A stretch of DNA of 64,000 nucleotides. It comes from Bacteroidota bacterium (GTDB lineage: Bacteria; Bacteroidota; Bacteroidia; JAFLBG01). Each line of letters begins with the position of its first letter. The first letter of the stretch is position 1. The stretch is taken from assembly GCA_017303975.1 (NCBI GenBank), contig JAFLBG010000003.1:65157-129156 (forward strand), read 5' to 3'. Below are positions 1-8,036 of this stretch, piece after piece. Made by a program: the position numbers and the translations under genes. The notes below the pieces were generated by a model. The model was not told the origin of the DNA. It searched no databases and saw only the letters and a list, made by a program, of their open reading frames with translations.

Positions 1-43
1 AAATATCTAGAATTGTTGATTGGGTCTGAAATAGAACAACAAA

Positions 44-120
44 GGGTAGCACAGTTGGTTAGAGTCCCGATGCATCGGGATTAATCATGGGGTCGCTGGT
101 TCGAGCCCAGCCCGGGGAGC
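44..120 (+). other. Degenerate tRNA-like sequence (tRNA remnant or att-like fragment)
   Basis: The segment carries a D-arm-like stretch around 47-65 and a canonical T arm: stem 95-99 paired with 107-111 around the 7-nt loop TTCGAGC. The part that should hold the anticodon arm is occupied by a 16-bp perfect palindrome. The 3' acceptor strand CCGGGGA at 112-118 has no complementary 7-nt strand before the D arm. I could not fold an intact cloverleaf or assign an anticodon. It could be a decayed tRNA, a tRNA fragment left by integration, or a coincidental T-arm-like sequence. Confidence 0.45.
65..80. repeat. 16-bp perfect palindrome inside the tRNA-like sequence
   Basis: TCCCGATGCATCGGGA is its own reverse complement. 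It sits exactly where the anticodon arm of the surrounding tRNA-like sequence would be. It could form a short hairpin, but its function is unknown. Confidence 0.7.
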
Positions 121-130
121 TGAAAAGAAT

Positions 131-168
131 AGGGATTCAGAGCTTTACGCTTTGAGTCCCTTTTTATT
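131..168 (+). terminator. Strong rho-independent terminator
   Basis: Bases 131-143 pair with 149-161 over 13 bp, counting two G-U pairs, around the loop TTTAC. The stem is followed directly by a T-rich tract (TTTTTATTT). It lies just after the tRNA-like sequence and would end transcription entering from the left edge. Confidence 0.75.
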
Positions 169-204
169 TGCGTAGGAAAATAGTCTGTTTTGAACCATAT
201 TCTT

Positions 205-414
205 TTACTTTATTCTAACAAGGTCAGATAGCTTTATGCTTAAAGCATTTGAAATTTTTAAGAGTGTTTTGATCGTAGGATTTGTATTGCCGTTTTCTAA
301 TCTGCCAATACTTGATTCTTCAAAACCGCAGGAGGCAGCCAAATCAAGTTGAGTTAAGCCTTTTCTTAGCCTATGCTTTTTGATGTTTGCGCCAATCTGC
401 TTTAATTCTTGCAT
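205..414 (-). CDS. Small XRE-family helix-turn-helix regulator
   Basis: This 69-residue protein is almost entirely one Cro/C1-type helix-turn-helix domain (roughly residues 7-66). It shows the family pattern: LRKGLTQLDLA for the first helices, a SSIGRLENG recognition segment, and a NPTIKTLLKISNAL tail. There is no effector or protease domain, so it probably acts as a stand-alone DNA-binding repressor or as an orphan antitoxin-like regulator. No toxin-like partner is visible next to it. It lies beside the tRNA-like remnant, a position common for genes brought in by mobile elements, but that link is only inference. Its target is unknown. Confidence 0.8.
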   Translation of the reverse strand: MQELKQIGANIKKHRLRKGLTQLDLAASCGFEESSIGRLENGNTNPTIKTLLKISNALSIKLSDLVRIK

Positions 415-531
415 TACACATCAAAAGTGGGGCATCTCAAATAATATTAGCCCAACATTTATGTAGAGTCCGTTTTTTTAGTAGTTTAGATTTTAGGAAT
501 GATTTTATTTTATTAACTAAACGAAAAGTCG

Positions 532-906
532 ATGAGAAAATTTATTTTTTTATTAATTGTATTGGTATGTAACAGTTTGTTTGCACAAGATTCGATATAC
601 AAAGCAAGGCAAGAGCAGTTGATTAAAGAGGTAAAAGAGATGAAAATGGATATGGAAAGTTTACATATTACTATTAATACATCAGGTGAATATTTACAAA
701 AGACCCGAAAGCAATTTTTTATTGGTTTAGCAATGTCAGCAGGATCTATACTGTCCTTTTCTGTGGGGGCTGTTTCACAAGAGAATTCTTTTTATTTTAT
801 TGGAGGTGCAATGTCCCTTGCAAGTTTTGGGCTGTTTACAGCCTCTTATTTAAATATTGGAAAGGCAGGTGATAATTTAGTATTAGAAGATGAATTGAGT
901 GAATAG
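532..906 (+). CDS. Small exported or membrane protein of unknown function
   Basis: This 124-residue protein starts with a signal peptide (MRKFIFLLIVLVCNSLFAQ, likely cleavage near residue 19). A charged, probably helical stretch follows (about 20-60). Two short hydrophobic glycine- and serine-rich segments follow at about 65-80 and 88-107, separated by a few polar residues. This suggests an envelope protein with a membrane hairpin. The acidic C-terminus (LEDELSE) is unremarkable. I do not recognise the family. The ATG at 532 directly precedes the signal peptide and is the natural start. The gene stands alone between the XRE gene and sodA. Confidence 0.6.
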   Translation: MRKFIFLLIVLVCNSLFAQDSIYKARQEQLIKEVKEMKMDMESLHITINTSGEYLQKTRKQFFIGLAMSAGSILSFSVGAVSQENSFYFIGGAMSLASFGLFTASYLNIGKAGDNLVLEDELSE

Positions 907-953
907 AGTTTATTGGTTAACAACATAATTTACACCGTTGCATACCGCTACAA

Positions 954-1667
954 CTATTTAATAGCTGCCAAATAAAGACTATTTACGTACTCCCAATTTA
1001 TTGCTCCGCTTATCTCAGATAGGTATTTTATTCTGTTGTTTTGGTGTTTTAAATAGTAAGCATGTTCCCATACATCTATTGCTAATATTGGCGTTCCTTT
1101 AAGTTGTTGTTCTGCAATATTCATTAGAGGGTTGTCTTGGTTTGGTAGTGAGCCAATTTCAATTTCCCTTTTACTATTTACAATTACCCAAACCCATCCG
1201 GAGCCAAAATGATTTATTCCCGTTTTTTTTACAAGTGTTGAAAATTTACTGATATGACCAAATTGTTTCGTTATGGCTTCTGCAAACTCGCCTATTGGTT
1301 CTGTGTAATCTGTTGTTTTTAATAGTTTCCAAAAAAAAGAGTGGTTGTAGTGTCCTCCGGCATTGTTTCGTATGGTGGTATTATAAAGCGAAATGTTTTT
1401 ACATAAATCCTCTATACTTCCAATTTGCTTGTGATTTTCAATTAATGCTTTATTTAGATTAGATACATAAGCTGCATGGTGCTTACTATGGTGTATTTCC
1501 ATCGTTTGCGCATCTATAAGTGGGTCGAGTGCATCATAACCGTATCCTAATTCCGGTAGTGTAAACAAAGTAGGCTCTTTAGGCCCCTTAGCCCAAACTG
1601 TAGAGTCTGCAAGTGTTACGGCCCCTGCAGCAAGTATAGATTTTTTTAAAAATAATCTTCGTTTCAT
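954..1667 (-). CDS. sodA: Tat-exported superoxide dismutase, Mn type
   Basis: This 237-residue iron/manganese superoxide dismutase converts superoxide to oxygen and hydrogen peroxide. The four metal ligands are visible: His59 (MEIHHSKHH), His109 (GGHYNHSFFW), and Asp198 and His202 (DVWEHAYY). The GGH before the second ligand and Gln177 in NQDNPLM fit the manganese-type signature rather than the iron type. Residues 1-28 form an extra leader with RRLFLKK, a hydrophobic stretch and an A-x-A-like end, that is a twin-arginine signal. The enzyme is therefore probably folded with its metal in the cytoplasm and exported to the periplasm. It lies 30 bp after the biotin carrier gene on the same strand, so the two may be co-transcribed. 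Confidence 0.93.
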   Translation of the reverse strand: MKRRLFLKKSILAAGAVTLADSTVWAKGPKEPTLFTLPELGYGYDALDPLIDAQTMEIHHSKHHAAYVSNLNKALIENHKQIGSIEDLCKNISLYNTTIRNNAGGHYNHSFFWKLLKTTDYTEPIGEFAEAITKQFGHISKFSTLVKKTGINHFGSGWVWVIVNSKREIEIGSLPNQDNPLMNIAEQQLKGTPILAIDVWEHAYYLKHQNNRIKYLSEISGAINWEYVNSLYLAAIK

Positions 1668-1697
1668 GCGTAGTTTTTTGGTTTTGATTTTTAATTT

Positions 1698-2204
1698 TTA
1701 CGCAAATGATACTAAAACTTGGTTCTTTTCAACTGCATTTCCTTTTTTGACTTCAATAGATTTTATAGTGGCATCTGCAGGCGACTTTAAAATATTTTCC
1801 ATTTTCATGGCTTCTAGCACTAATAGGGAGTCTCCTTTTTTTATCGAGTCACCATCTTTAACTAAAATATCTATTACCAATCCCGGCATTGGAGCTTTTA
1901 GCTCGTTTATTTTACTGTTGGAGGCAGTATCCATCCCTAAGCTCTCTAGTAGCAAATCGTACTTGTCTTTCAGCTTAAGTTCGTATTTTATACCATTTAT
2001 TTTTAACACAACTTCTTTTGTCAATTTATCAATGGCGATAAGTTCTACGTTGTAGGATTTATTGTCAGATAAAACATGATAATGGTTGCCGGCTGTTTTA
2101 ATGCAATCCAAAATTATTTTTTTCGAATTAGCCGTTATTTCATATCCATTTTGTTTGTTTTGCTCAACATCAACAATTTTATTTTCGATAGAAACTTTAT
2201 ACAT
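1698..2204 (-). CDS. Biotin/lipoyl-domain carrier protein (acyl-CoA carboxylase type)
   Basis: This 168-residue protein ends in a biotinyl domain (about residues 100-168). The biotinylation motif is EAMKM with Lys134 as the acceptor, preceded by the MPGLV segment typical of the swinging-arm fold. The N-terminal half resembles the linker region of stand-alone biotin carrier subunits of acetyl-, propionyl- or methylcrotonyl-CoA carboxylases. The carboxylase and carboxyltransferase subunits are not in this window, so the substrate cannot be decided. The gene precedes sodA on the same strand with a 30-bp gap. A tandem 13-bp repeat lies immediately upstream of the start. Confidence 0.88.
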   Translation of the reverse strand: MYKVSIENKIVDVEQNKQNGYEITANSKKIILDCIKTAGNHYHVLSDNKSYNVELIAIDKLTKEVVLKINGIKYELKLKDKYDLLLESLGMDTASNSKINELKAPMPGLVIDILVKDGDSIKKGDSLLVLEAMKMENILKSPADATIKSIEVKKGNAVEKNQVLVSFA

Positions 2205-2209
2205 GTTGT

Positions 2210-2235
2210 TTAAATTTATGACTTAAATTTATGAA
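2210..2235. repeat. Tandem 13-bp direct repeat upstream of the biotin carrier gene
   Basis: TTAAATTTATGAC is followed directly by TTAAATTTATGAA, identical at 12 of 13 positions. The pair lies 6 bp before the start codon of the minus-strand biotin carrier gene, in the probable 5' leader. It could be an operator, but it is AT-rich and may be fortuitous. Confidence 0.6.
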
Positions 2236-2390
2236 ATATACTTGTTATAATACCTTAAACGTTATTCACTGTTTTTAGTTTGGTGGTTATCAATACTCAG
2301 GGTGTTTGAAAAGTTCAATATTTTGCCGTCCTTTAGATTGCGCTACTGCATTAAAACACAATAGCACAACAGCTTTAATATAATAAGTGC

Positions 2391-4997
2391 ATGAGAAAAA
2401 TTTCATTTTTGTTTCTGTTCTCTTTTTTGTTTCTGTTTTCTTGTAAAACGAAGAAAAGCATAAATAAAGATGTTGTTAGTAATCCTATTTTGCTCGACAC
2501 AGTATCGGTTACAGATAAAGCAGAACAAGAATATCGTGCGAGTAATACAAGACACTACGATATTATTCATACCAAATTAGACGTTGGTTTTGATTGGGAA
2601 AAGGCGCAATTAAAAGGAAAAGCGTGGATTAAGATTCGACCGTATTTTTATCCAATTAACAAACTCGAGTTGGATGCTCAAGGTTTTGAGATAAAAGAAG
2701 TGTGTTTGTACAATAATCTCAATCCTGCCAAAATCCCCGTAAAATATACCTATTCGGACAATATATTAGCCGTTTCATTAGATAAAAATTACCAGCGAAC
2801 AGATTCTTTTTGGGTATATGTTGACTACGTAGCAAAACCGGAAGATTTGCCTAAAAAGGGAAGTGCTGTAATCAATGATTCCAAAGGACTTTATTTTATT
2901 AATTACGATGGTAAAGATGAAAATAAACCCAAGCAAATTTGGACACAAGGTGAAACAGAATCCAATTCTGCTTGGTTTCCAACATTTGACCATCCAAACG
3001 AAAAAATGACTCATGAAATTTCGATAACTGTAGAAAAAAAATACGTTACACTATCGAATGGGATTTTGGTTACGCAACGAGAAAATGCAGATGGTACCCG
3101 TACTGATTATTGGAAAATGGATTTGCCGCATTCGCCCTATTTGGTAATGATGGCAATAGGAGAATATGCCATTGTAAAGGATACTTGGCGCTCGAAGGAA
3201 GTTTCTTACTATGTTGAAAAGGAATACGAACCCTACGCCAGAGATGTGTTTGGGCATACTCCTGAAATGATGGAATTTTTTTCTACTAAGCTTGGTGTAG
3301 ATTATCCTTGGAGCAAGTATGCTCAAATAGCAGTAAGAGATTATGTTTCAGGAGCTATGGAAAATACTACTGCAACAATTTTTGGCGATAAGTTTGTTCA
3401 GAAAACTGATAGGGAATTATTAGATGATGAACAATTTGCCGAAGATGTTATTGCACACGAGTTGTTCCATCATTGGTTTGGAGATTTAGTTACAGCAGAG
3501 TCCTGGTCTAATTTGCCCCTAAATGAATCGTTTGCAACCTATGGAGAATATTTATGGCGTGAATATAAGTATGGAAGAGATAACGCAGATTACCATGCTA
3601 AACAAGATTTGAATAAATATATTTTCGAGTCATCTTACAAAAAGGTTGATATGGCTCGTTTTTACTACGATGACAAAGAAGATATGTTTGATGCGCATTC
3701 GTACGAAAAAGGTGGGCGAATATTGCATATGCTTAGAAAGTATGTTGGAGATGAAGCTTTTTTTGAAGCACTAAAAATGTATTTAACAGAATATAAATTT
3801 CAAAACACCGAGATTCATCAACTGCGATTGGTTTTTGAAAAAGTTACCGGAGAAGATTTGAACTGGTTTTTTAATCAGTGGTTTTATGCAAAAGGTCATC
3901 CAAGTTTGTCTATAGAAACAATTTATGATGATGTGCAGCGAAAAACAAAAGTTGATATAGAACAAACGCAAGACATTACTAAATACCCATTGTATAGGTT
4001 GCCTATCAAAATTGATTTTTATTTTAAAGATAGTGTGGTCCGAAAAGAAATTGTGGTAACAAAACAAAAAGAAACCTTTGATTTTACATTTATACACCAA
4101 CCTCGTCTAGTGAATGTAGATGCCGACAAATCATTATTAGCATTAAAGAAAGAAGATAAATCTATTGAAGAGTGGCGTTACCAATACTACAATGCCCCTT
4201 TGTTTATTGATAGACAGGAGGCCTTAGTAAAATTAACGATGTCGAAAATTTATTTAGCCAACCCTTTGGTAAACGAAACGCTTAAAGAAGCATTGACAGA
4301 CAAAAGCCCTGTGTTAAGAGAGTACACGATAGATTCTTTTGACAGTACTCTTACCAGGTTACTTAGAGTTGACTTATTTACTATAGCCGCCACAGATAAA
4401 AGTTCTTTTGTACGAACTGCCGTATTAACTAAGTTGAATAAGTATGATTACAACGCTGAAGTTTTAGACCTTGCTAAGAAGCAAATGTTAGATTCGTCTT
4501 ATTTGGTGGCTGCAACAGCTATCAAAATAGTTTCTAAAAATGAACCCAAGTTGGCAATTGAAGAAGCAAGAAAGAATAGTACTCTTACAAAAGGAGCTGT
4601 GCCCAGTGTGCTGGCAGAAGTTTTTGCAGAATTAGGTGAGGAGAGGGATTATCCTTTTTTTCAAAACCAATTTAAATATAATTCGAAGAATAAGTTAGGT
4701 TTTCTCGCCAGTTTTCAACAGTTTTTAATTAGATGTTCTAATGACAAGATTGCAGAGGGTGTTGAGTTGGTTAAGCGTGAAGTTAAAGTGGAATCGTCCA
4801 AGTATTTAAAATTTATGTTAAAACGCTTTTATACAGCCATTGCAGAGGAATATGCTAAAAGGGAAGTAACGCTTAAAGCAGAAGTTGAAAAACTGAAATC
4901 AACCGAGTCGGCTACCTTAATTGAAAAAGAATACCAATTACAAAAACTGATAGCTAGTAAAGAGAAGGTGGATATACTTATGAATGAACTTAAGTAA
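2391..4997 (+). CDS. M1 family zinc metallo-aminopeptidase, lipoprotein
   Basis: This 868-residue aminopeptidase removes N-terminal residues from peptides. The zinc site is H356-E-L-F-H360 with the distal ligand Glu379 (NESF), the spacing expected of gluzincins. The substrate-recognition motif GAMEN is at 321-325. The N-terminal M1 beta domain precedes it, and the C-terminal part (about 600-800) looks like helical HEAT-type repeats. Residues 1-18 form a lipoprotein signal with Cys18 as the lipidated residue (LFSC), so the enzyme is probably anchored at the envelope. Its 3' end is 2 bp from that of convergent folB. No pathway partner is adjacent. Confidence 0.93.
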   Translation: MRKISFLFLFSFLFLFSCKTKKSINKDVVSNPILLDTVSVTDKAEQEYRASNTRHYDIIHTKLDVGFDWEKAQLKGKAWIKIRPYFYPINKLELDAQGFEIKEVCLYNNLNPAKIPVKYTYSDNILAVSLDKNYQRTDSFWVYVDYVAKPEDLPKKGSAVINDSKGLYFINYDGKDENKPKQIWTQGETESNSAWFPTFDHPNEKMTHEISITVEKKYVTLSNGILVTQRENADGTRTDYWKMDLPHSPYLVMMAIGEYAIVKDTWRSKEVSYYVEKEYEPYARDVFGHTPEMMEFFSTKLGVDYPWSKYAQIAVRDYVSGAMENTTATIFGDKFVQKTDRELLDDEQFAEDVIAHELFHHWFGDLVTAESWSNLPLNESFATYGEYLWREYKYGRDNADYHAKQDLNKYIFESSYKKVDMARFYYDDKEDMFDAHSYEKGGRILHMLRKYVGDEAFFEALKMYLTEYKFQNTEIHQLRLVFEKVTGEDLNWFFNQWFYAKGHPSLSIETIYDDVQRKTKVDIEQTQDITKYPLYRLPIKIDFYFKDSVVRKEIVVTKQKETFDFTFIHQPRLVNVDADKSLLALKKEDKSIEEWRYQYYNAPLFIDRQEALVKLTMSKIYLANPLVNETLKEALTDKSPVLREYTIDSFDSTLTRLLRVDLFTIAATDKSSFVRTAVLTKLNKYDYNAEVLDLAKKQMLDSSYLVAATAIKIVSKNEPKLAIEEARKNSTLTKGAVPSVLAEVFAELGEERDYPFFQNQFKYNSKNKLGFLASFQQFLIRCSNDKIAEGVELVKREVKVESSKYLKFMLKRFYTAIAEEYAKREVTLKAEVEKLKSTESATLIEKEYQLQKLIASKEKVDILMNELK

Positions 4998-4999
4998 AA

Positions 5000-5344
5000 T
5001 TAATAAACAACCGAAACCTTTTCAACGTTTCCATTCATAGGAGGTACGATTTTAGTAACCTTTACTTTTACTTGGTGTATTTCTGCAAAAGTATTTTTTA
5101 TAGATAAGTTTATTCTTCTGGCAACATGCTCAATTAACTTAGACCGTATTGCCATTTCTTTTTTCACGATATCGTAGACAGTAACATAATCAATTGTTTT
5201 GGCCAAATCATCAGTAATGGCAGACTCTTCAAAATCAACATTTATATATACATCAACAATATAATGCCCGCCAATTTTAGCTTCTTCGGCTAAGCATCCA
5301 TGATACGCATAAATTTTTATACCTTCAATTTCAATTGAATTCAT
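5000..5344 (-). CDS. folB: Dihydroneopterin aldolase
   Basis: This 114-residue enzyme of folate synthesis cleaves dihydroneopterin to 6-hydroxymethyl-dihydropterin and glycolaldehyde. Family features are YAYHG with the following E-E, TIDYVTVYDIV, LIEHVARRI, and the catalytic-lysine region VKVTKIVPPM near the end. An upstream in-frame start would add 21 residues (from 5407). The ATG at 5344 (MNSIEIEGIKIYAYHG) gives the usual family length and avoids overlap with the divergent DUF5522 gene, so I chose it. No other folate gene is nearby. Confidence 0.92.
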   Translation of the reverse strand: MNSIEIEGIKIYAYHGCLAEEAKIGGHYIVDVYINVDFEESAITDDLAKTIDYVTVYDIVKKEMAIRSKLIEHVARRINLSIKNTFAEIHQVKVKVTKIVPPMNGNVEKVSVVY

Positions 5345-5390
5345 AGTAAAGATTTGTATAAATATATAAATTCGTTGTTTGATTTGCAGT

Positions 5391-5588
5391 ATGGAAGGAT
5401 TTAGCAAAAGACATAATTTAGAACCGGATGATTATTATTTATCCGAAGAAGGATTTGTTGTATTTACAGAAAAATATTTGTCTAAACGAGGGTATTGTTG
5501 TAAAAGCGGCTGCAAGCATTGTCCTTATGGGTACAATAAAAGAACAGGATTGTTTGATAAGAAGATAAAACCTGAAGATAAGAAGTAA
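5391..5588 (+). CDS. DUF5522 small cysteine-rich protein
   Basis: This 65-residue protein has the core EGFVVFTEKYLSKRGYCCKSGCKHCPYGY, given here only as a description of residues about 21-48. Its C-C-x3-C-x2-C cluster could bind a metal ion. It resembles the short DUF5522 family of Bacteroidota, for which I know no established function. The ATG at 5391 (MEGFSKRHN) is preferred over an in-frame start 12 bases earlier. The gene is divergent from folB across 46 bp and 39 bp upstream of hutU, with which it may share a transcript. Confidence 0.75.
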   Translation: MEGFSKRHNLEPDDYYLSEEGFVVFTEKYLSKRGYCCKSGCKHCPYGYNKRTGLFDKKIKPEDKK

Positions 5589-5627
5589 GAATAGAGACGC
5601 AAGAATAAAGAAATAAGAAATTAGATT

Positions 5628-7649
5628 ATGAATAGTTTTAAAAAAATAATACTAGAAGGTATTCCATCAACACTTCCTAAGTTAAAACCATTGGATTCCT
5701 TACTAAATCATGCCCCCAAACGAAAAGATATTTTAACGACAGAGGAAAAGAAATTAGCATTGAAAAATGCGTTGCGTTATTTCGATAAAAAACATCACGC
5801 GGTTTTAGCAAAGGAATTTGCTCATGAGTTGAAAACGTATGGTAGAATATACATGTATCGCTTAAAACCCGATTACAAAATGTATGCTCGACCAATAAAT
5901 GAATATCCTTATAAAAGCAAACAAGCTGCCGCAATTATGCACATGTTGAGCAATAATTTAGATCATGCAGTTGCACAACACCCAGATGAGTTGATTACCT
6001 ATGGTGGCAATGGAGCGGTATTTCAGAATTGGGCTCAATATAGATTAACAATGAAATATTTGGCCGAGATGACAGATGAACAAACATTGGTCATGTATTC
6101 AGGGCATCCTCTTGGTTTGTTTCCTTCGCACAAAGATGCGCCAAGAGTAGTAGTTACAAACGGAATGATGATTCCAAATTATTCCAAGCCGGATGATTGG
6201 GAAAAATTTAATGCACTCGGGGTAACTCAATACGGACAAATGACAGCGGGTTCATTCATGTACATTGGTCCGCAGGGCATTGTACACGGCACTGCTATTA
6301 CGTTATTAAACGCTGCTCGTATATATAAAAAGGGAGCTTTGTCTCCTAAAAGAAAAGCCGGAGAAGGACTTTTATTTGTTACATCCGGCTTGGGAGGCAT
6401 GAGTGGAGCGCAGCCGAAAGCGGCTGTTATTGCAGGGGCAATTTGTGTGGTTGCTGAAATTAATCCCAAAGCAGTTCAAACAAGACATTCACAAGGGTGG
6501 GTAGATGAAGTGTTTTCTGACTTAGATAAAATAATTATTCGAATAAAAAATGCTCAGCGAGCAAAAGAAGCGGTGTCTATTGCCTACCAAGGGAATGTAG
6601 TTGATTTATGGGAAAAACTAGTTAAAGAAAATATTAAAGTAGATTTAGGTTCTGACCAATCTTCCCTGCACAATCCCTTTGCAGGTGGCTATTATCCGGT
6701 GGGCATTTCTTTAGAAGATGCTCAGAAAATGATGGCAAAAGATCCTCAAAAATTCAAACAAGAAGTTCATAAGACACTAATAAGGCATGTAACTGCAATA
6801 AACAAACTTGTTGCGAAAGGAATGTACTTTTTTGATTACGGTAATGCTTTTATGCTAGAGGCTAGTAGAGCAGGATCCGATATTTTAAAACCCAACGGAG
6901 ATTTTAAGTATCCATCTTATGTGCAAGATATAATGGGGCCAATGTGTTTTGATTATGGTTTTGGCCCGTTCCGGTGGGTATGTACATCTGCTAATCCGAA
7001 AGACTTAGAGATGACGGATAAGATTGCAACTAAGGTGTTGGAAGATATTTATAAAAAAGCACCAAAGGAAATAAAGCAACAATTGGCTGATAATATTTTA
7101 TGGATAAAAGAAGCGCAAAAAAATAAATTGGTTGTTGGCTCGCAAGCCCGCATATTATATGCCGATGCCGAAGGTCGAACCAAAATTGCAAAAGCGTTTA
7201 ATGACGCTATTAGAAATAAAAAAATAAAATCGCCTATCGTTCTAGGTCGCGACCATCACGATGTTTCGGGCACCGACTCTCCGTATCGTGAAACATCTAA
7301 TATTTACGATGGCTCTCGCTTTACGTCTGATATGGCTGTTCAGAATTTTGTAGGCGATGCATTTAGGGGCGCTACTTGGGTTTCGTTGCACAACGGTGGT
7401 GGTGTAGGTTGGGGTGAGGTAATAAACGGAGGCTTTGGAATGGTATTGGATGGTAGCAAAGATTGCGAACGAAGATTGAAAAGCATGTTGTTTTGGGATG
7501 TGAATAACGGCATTGCACGCAGAAGCTGGGCTCGCAACAAAGAAGCGGTGTTTGCTATAAAACGTGCTATGCAAGCCGAAAAGAGATTGAAAGTTACGCT
7601 GCCTAATTTTGTGGAGGATGCGATAATTAATAATGTGAACTTTATTTGA
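5628..7649 (+). CDS. hutU: Urocanate hydratase (urocanase), long form
   Basis: This 673-residue enzyme catalyses the second step of histidine degradation, hydrating urocanate to imidazolone propionate with tightly bound NAD+ acting as an electrophile. Recognisable parts are YGGNGAVFQNWAQYR near residue 125, the dinucleotide-binding stretch TSGLGGMSGAQPKAA near 253, and MCFDYGFGPFRWVCTS near 445. It is over 100 residues longer than the common bacterial form of about 555 and matches the longer form also seen in animals. No other hut gene is in the window. A MerR regulator starts 2 bp after the stop. Confidence 0.95.
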   Translation: MNSFKKIILEGIPSTLPKLKPLDSLLNHAPKRKDILTTEEKKLALKNALRYFDKKHHAVLAKEFAHELKTYGRIYMYRLKPDYKMYARPINEYPYKSKQAAAIMHMLSNNLDHAVAQHPDELITYGGNGAVFQNWAQYRLTMKYLAEMTDEQTLVMYSGHPLGLFPSHKDAPRVVVTNGMMIPNYSKPDDWEKFNALGVTQYGQMTAGSFMYIGPQGIVHGTAITLLNAARIYKKGALSPKRKAGEGLLFVTSGLGGMSGAQPKAAVIAGAICVVAEINPKAVQTRHSQGWVDEVFSDLDKIIIRIKNAQRAKEAVSIAYQGNVVDLWEKLVKENIKVDLGSDQSSLHNPFAGGYYPVGISLEDAQKMMAKDPQKFKQEVHKTLIRHVTAINKLVAKGMYFFDYGNAFMLEASRAGSDILKPNGDFKYPSYVQDIMGPMCFDYGFGPFRWVCTSANPKDLEMTDKIATKVLEDIYKKAPKEIKQQLADNILWIKEAQKNKLVVGSQARILYADAEGRTKIAKAFNDAIRNKKIKSPIVLGRDHHDVSGTDSPYRETSNIYDGSRFTSDMAVQNFVGDAFRGATWVSLHNGGGVGWGEVINGGFGMVLDGSKDCERRLKSMLFWDVNNGIARRSWARNKEAVFAIKRAMQAEKRLKVTLPNFVEDAIINNVNFI

Positions 7650-7651
7650 AA

Positions 7652-7981
7652 ATGGAATCAAACTCCGAACGCTTATTCTACTCCATTGGCGAAGTAGCCG
7701 ATATGTTTAATGTAAATGCATCTCTGATTCGCTTTTGGGAAAAGGAGTTTGATTGTTTAACTCCAAGAAAGAACAAAAAAGGAGACCGTTTGTTTACTAC
7801 CGATGATATTGAGCAAATTAGGTTGATTTATTATTTAGTTAAAACAAAGGGGTATACATTACAAGGCGCCAAGGAGCATCTTAAAAATGATAGAGCGTCT
7901 GTACTAGCAAAATCACATGCAATAGAAACCTTAATACGCGCAAAAGAAATTTTACTTCAAATTAAAGAAAATTTAAAATAG
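7652..7981 (+). CDS. MerR-family transcriptional regulator
   Basis: This 109-residue protein has an N-terminal winged-helix MerR domain: YSIGEVADMFNVNASLIRFWEKEF, then RLFTTDDIEQIRLIYYLVKTKGYTLQGAKEHL. A short C-terminal helical tail (about 80-109) could form the dimerisation coil. There is no effector-binding cysteine cluster, so the signal is unknown. I chose the ATG at 7652. A TTG at 7646 would overlap the hutU stop and add only two residues. The 2-bp gap to hutU implies co-transcription, though control of histidine degradation by this protein is only inference. Similar short MerR proteins are widespread in Bacteroidota. Confidence 0.87.
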   Translation: MESNSERLFYSIGEVADMFNVNASLIRFWEKEFDCLTPRKNKKGDRLFTTDDIEQIRLIYYLVKTKGYTLQGAKEHLKNDRASVLAKSHAIETLIRAKEILLQIKENLK

Positions 7982-7986
7982 GAAAC

Positions 7987-8017
7987 TCTGGAAAATAAAA
8001 ATGTTTCCTTAGTTTTG
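7987..8017 (+). promoter_or_regulatory. Bacteroidota-type promoter for the TonB receptor gene
   Basis: TCTG at 7987-7990 is followed after exactly 19 bp by TAGTTTTG at 8010-8017. This matches the Bacteroidota sigma-A consensus TTTG-N19-TAnnTTTG with one mismatch. Transcription would start near 8024, about 13 bases before the ATG at 8037. Confidence 0.6.
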
Positions 8018-8036
8018 CCTCTGATTTATATAAATT

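Noticed and set aside
44-120. An intact tRNA gene
   Set aside because: No 5' acceptor strand pairs with CCGGGGA at 112-118, and the anticodon position is a palindrome, so I report only a remnant.
387-572. 61-codon frame overlapping the XRE gene start and the small membrane protein
   Set aside because: It overlaps two better-supported genes and has no recognisable domain or signal peptide.
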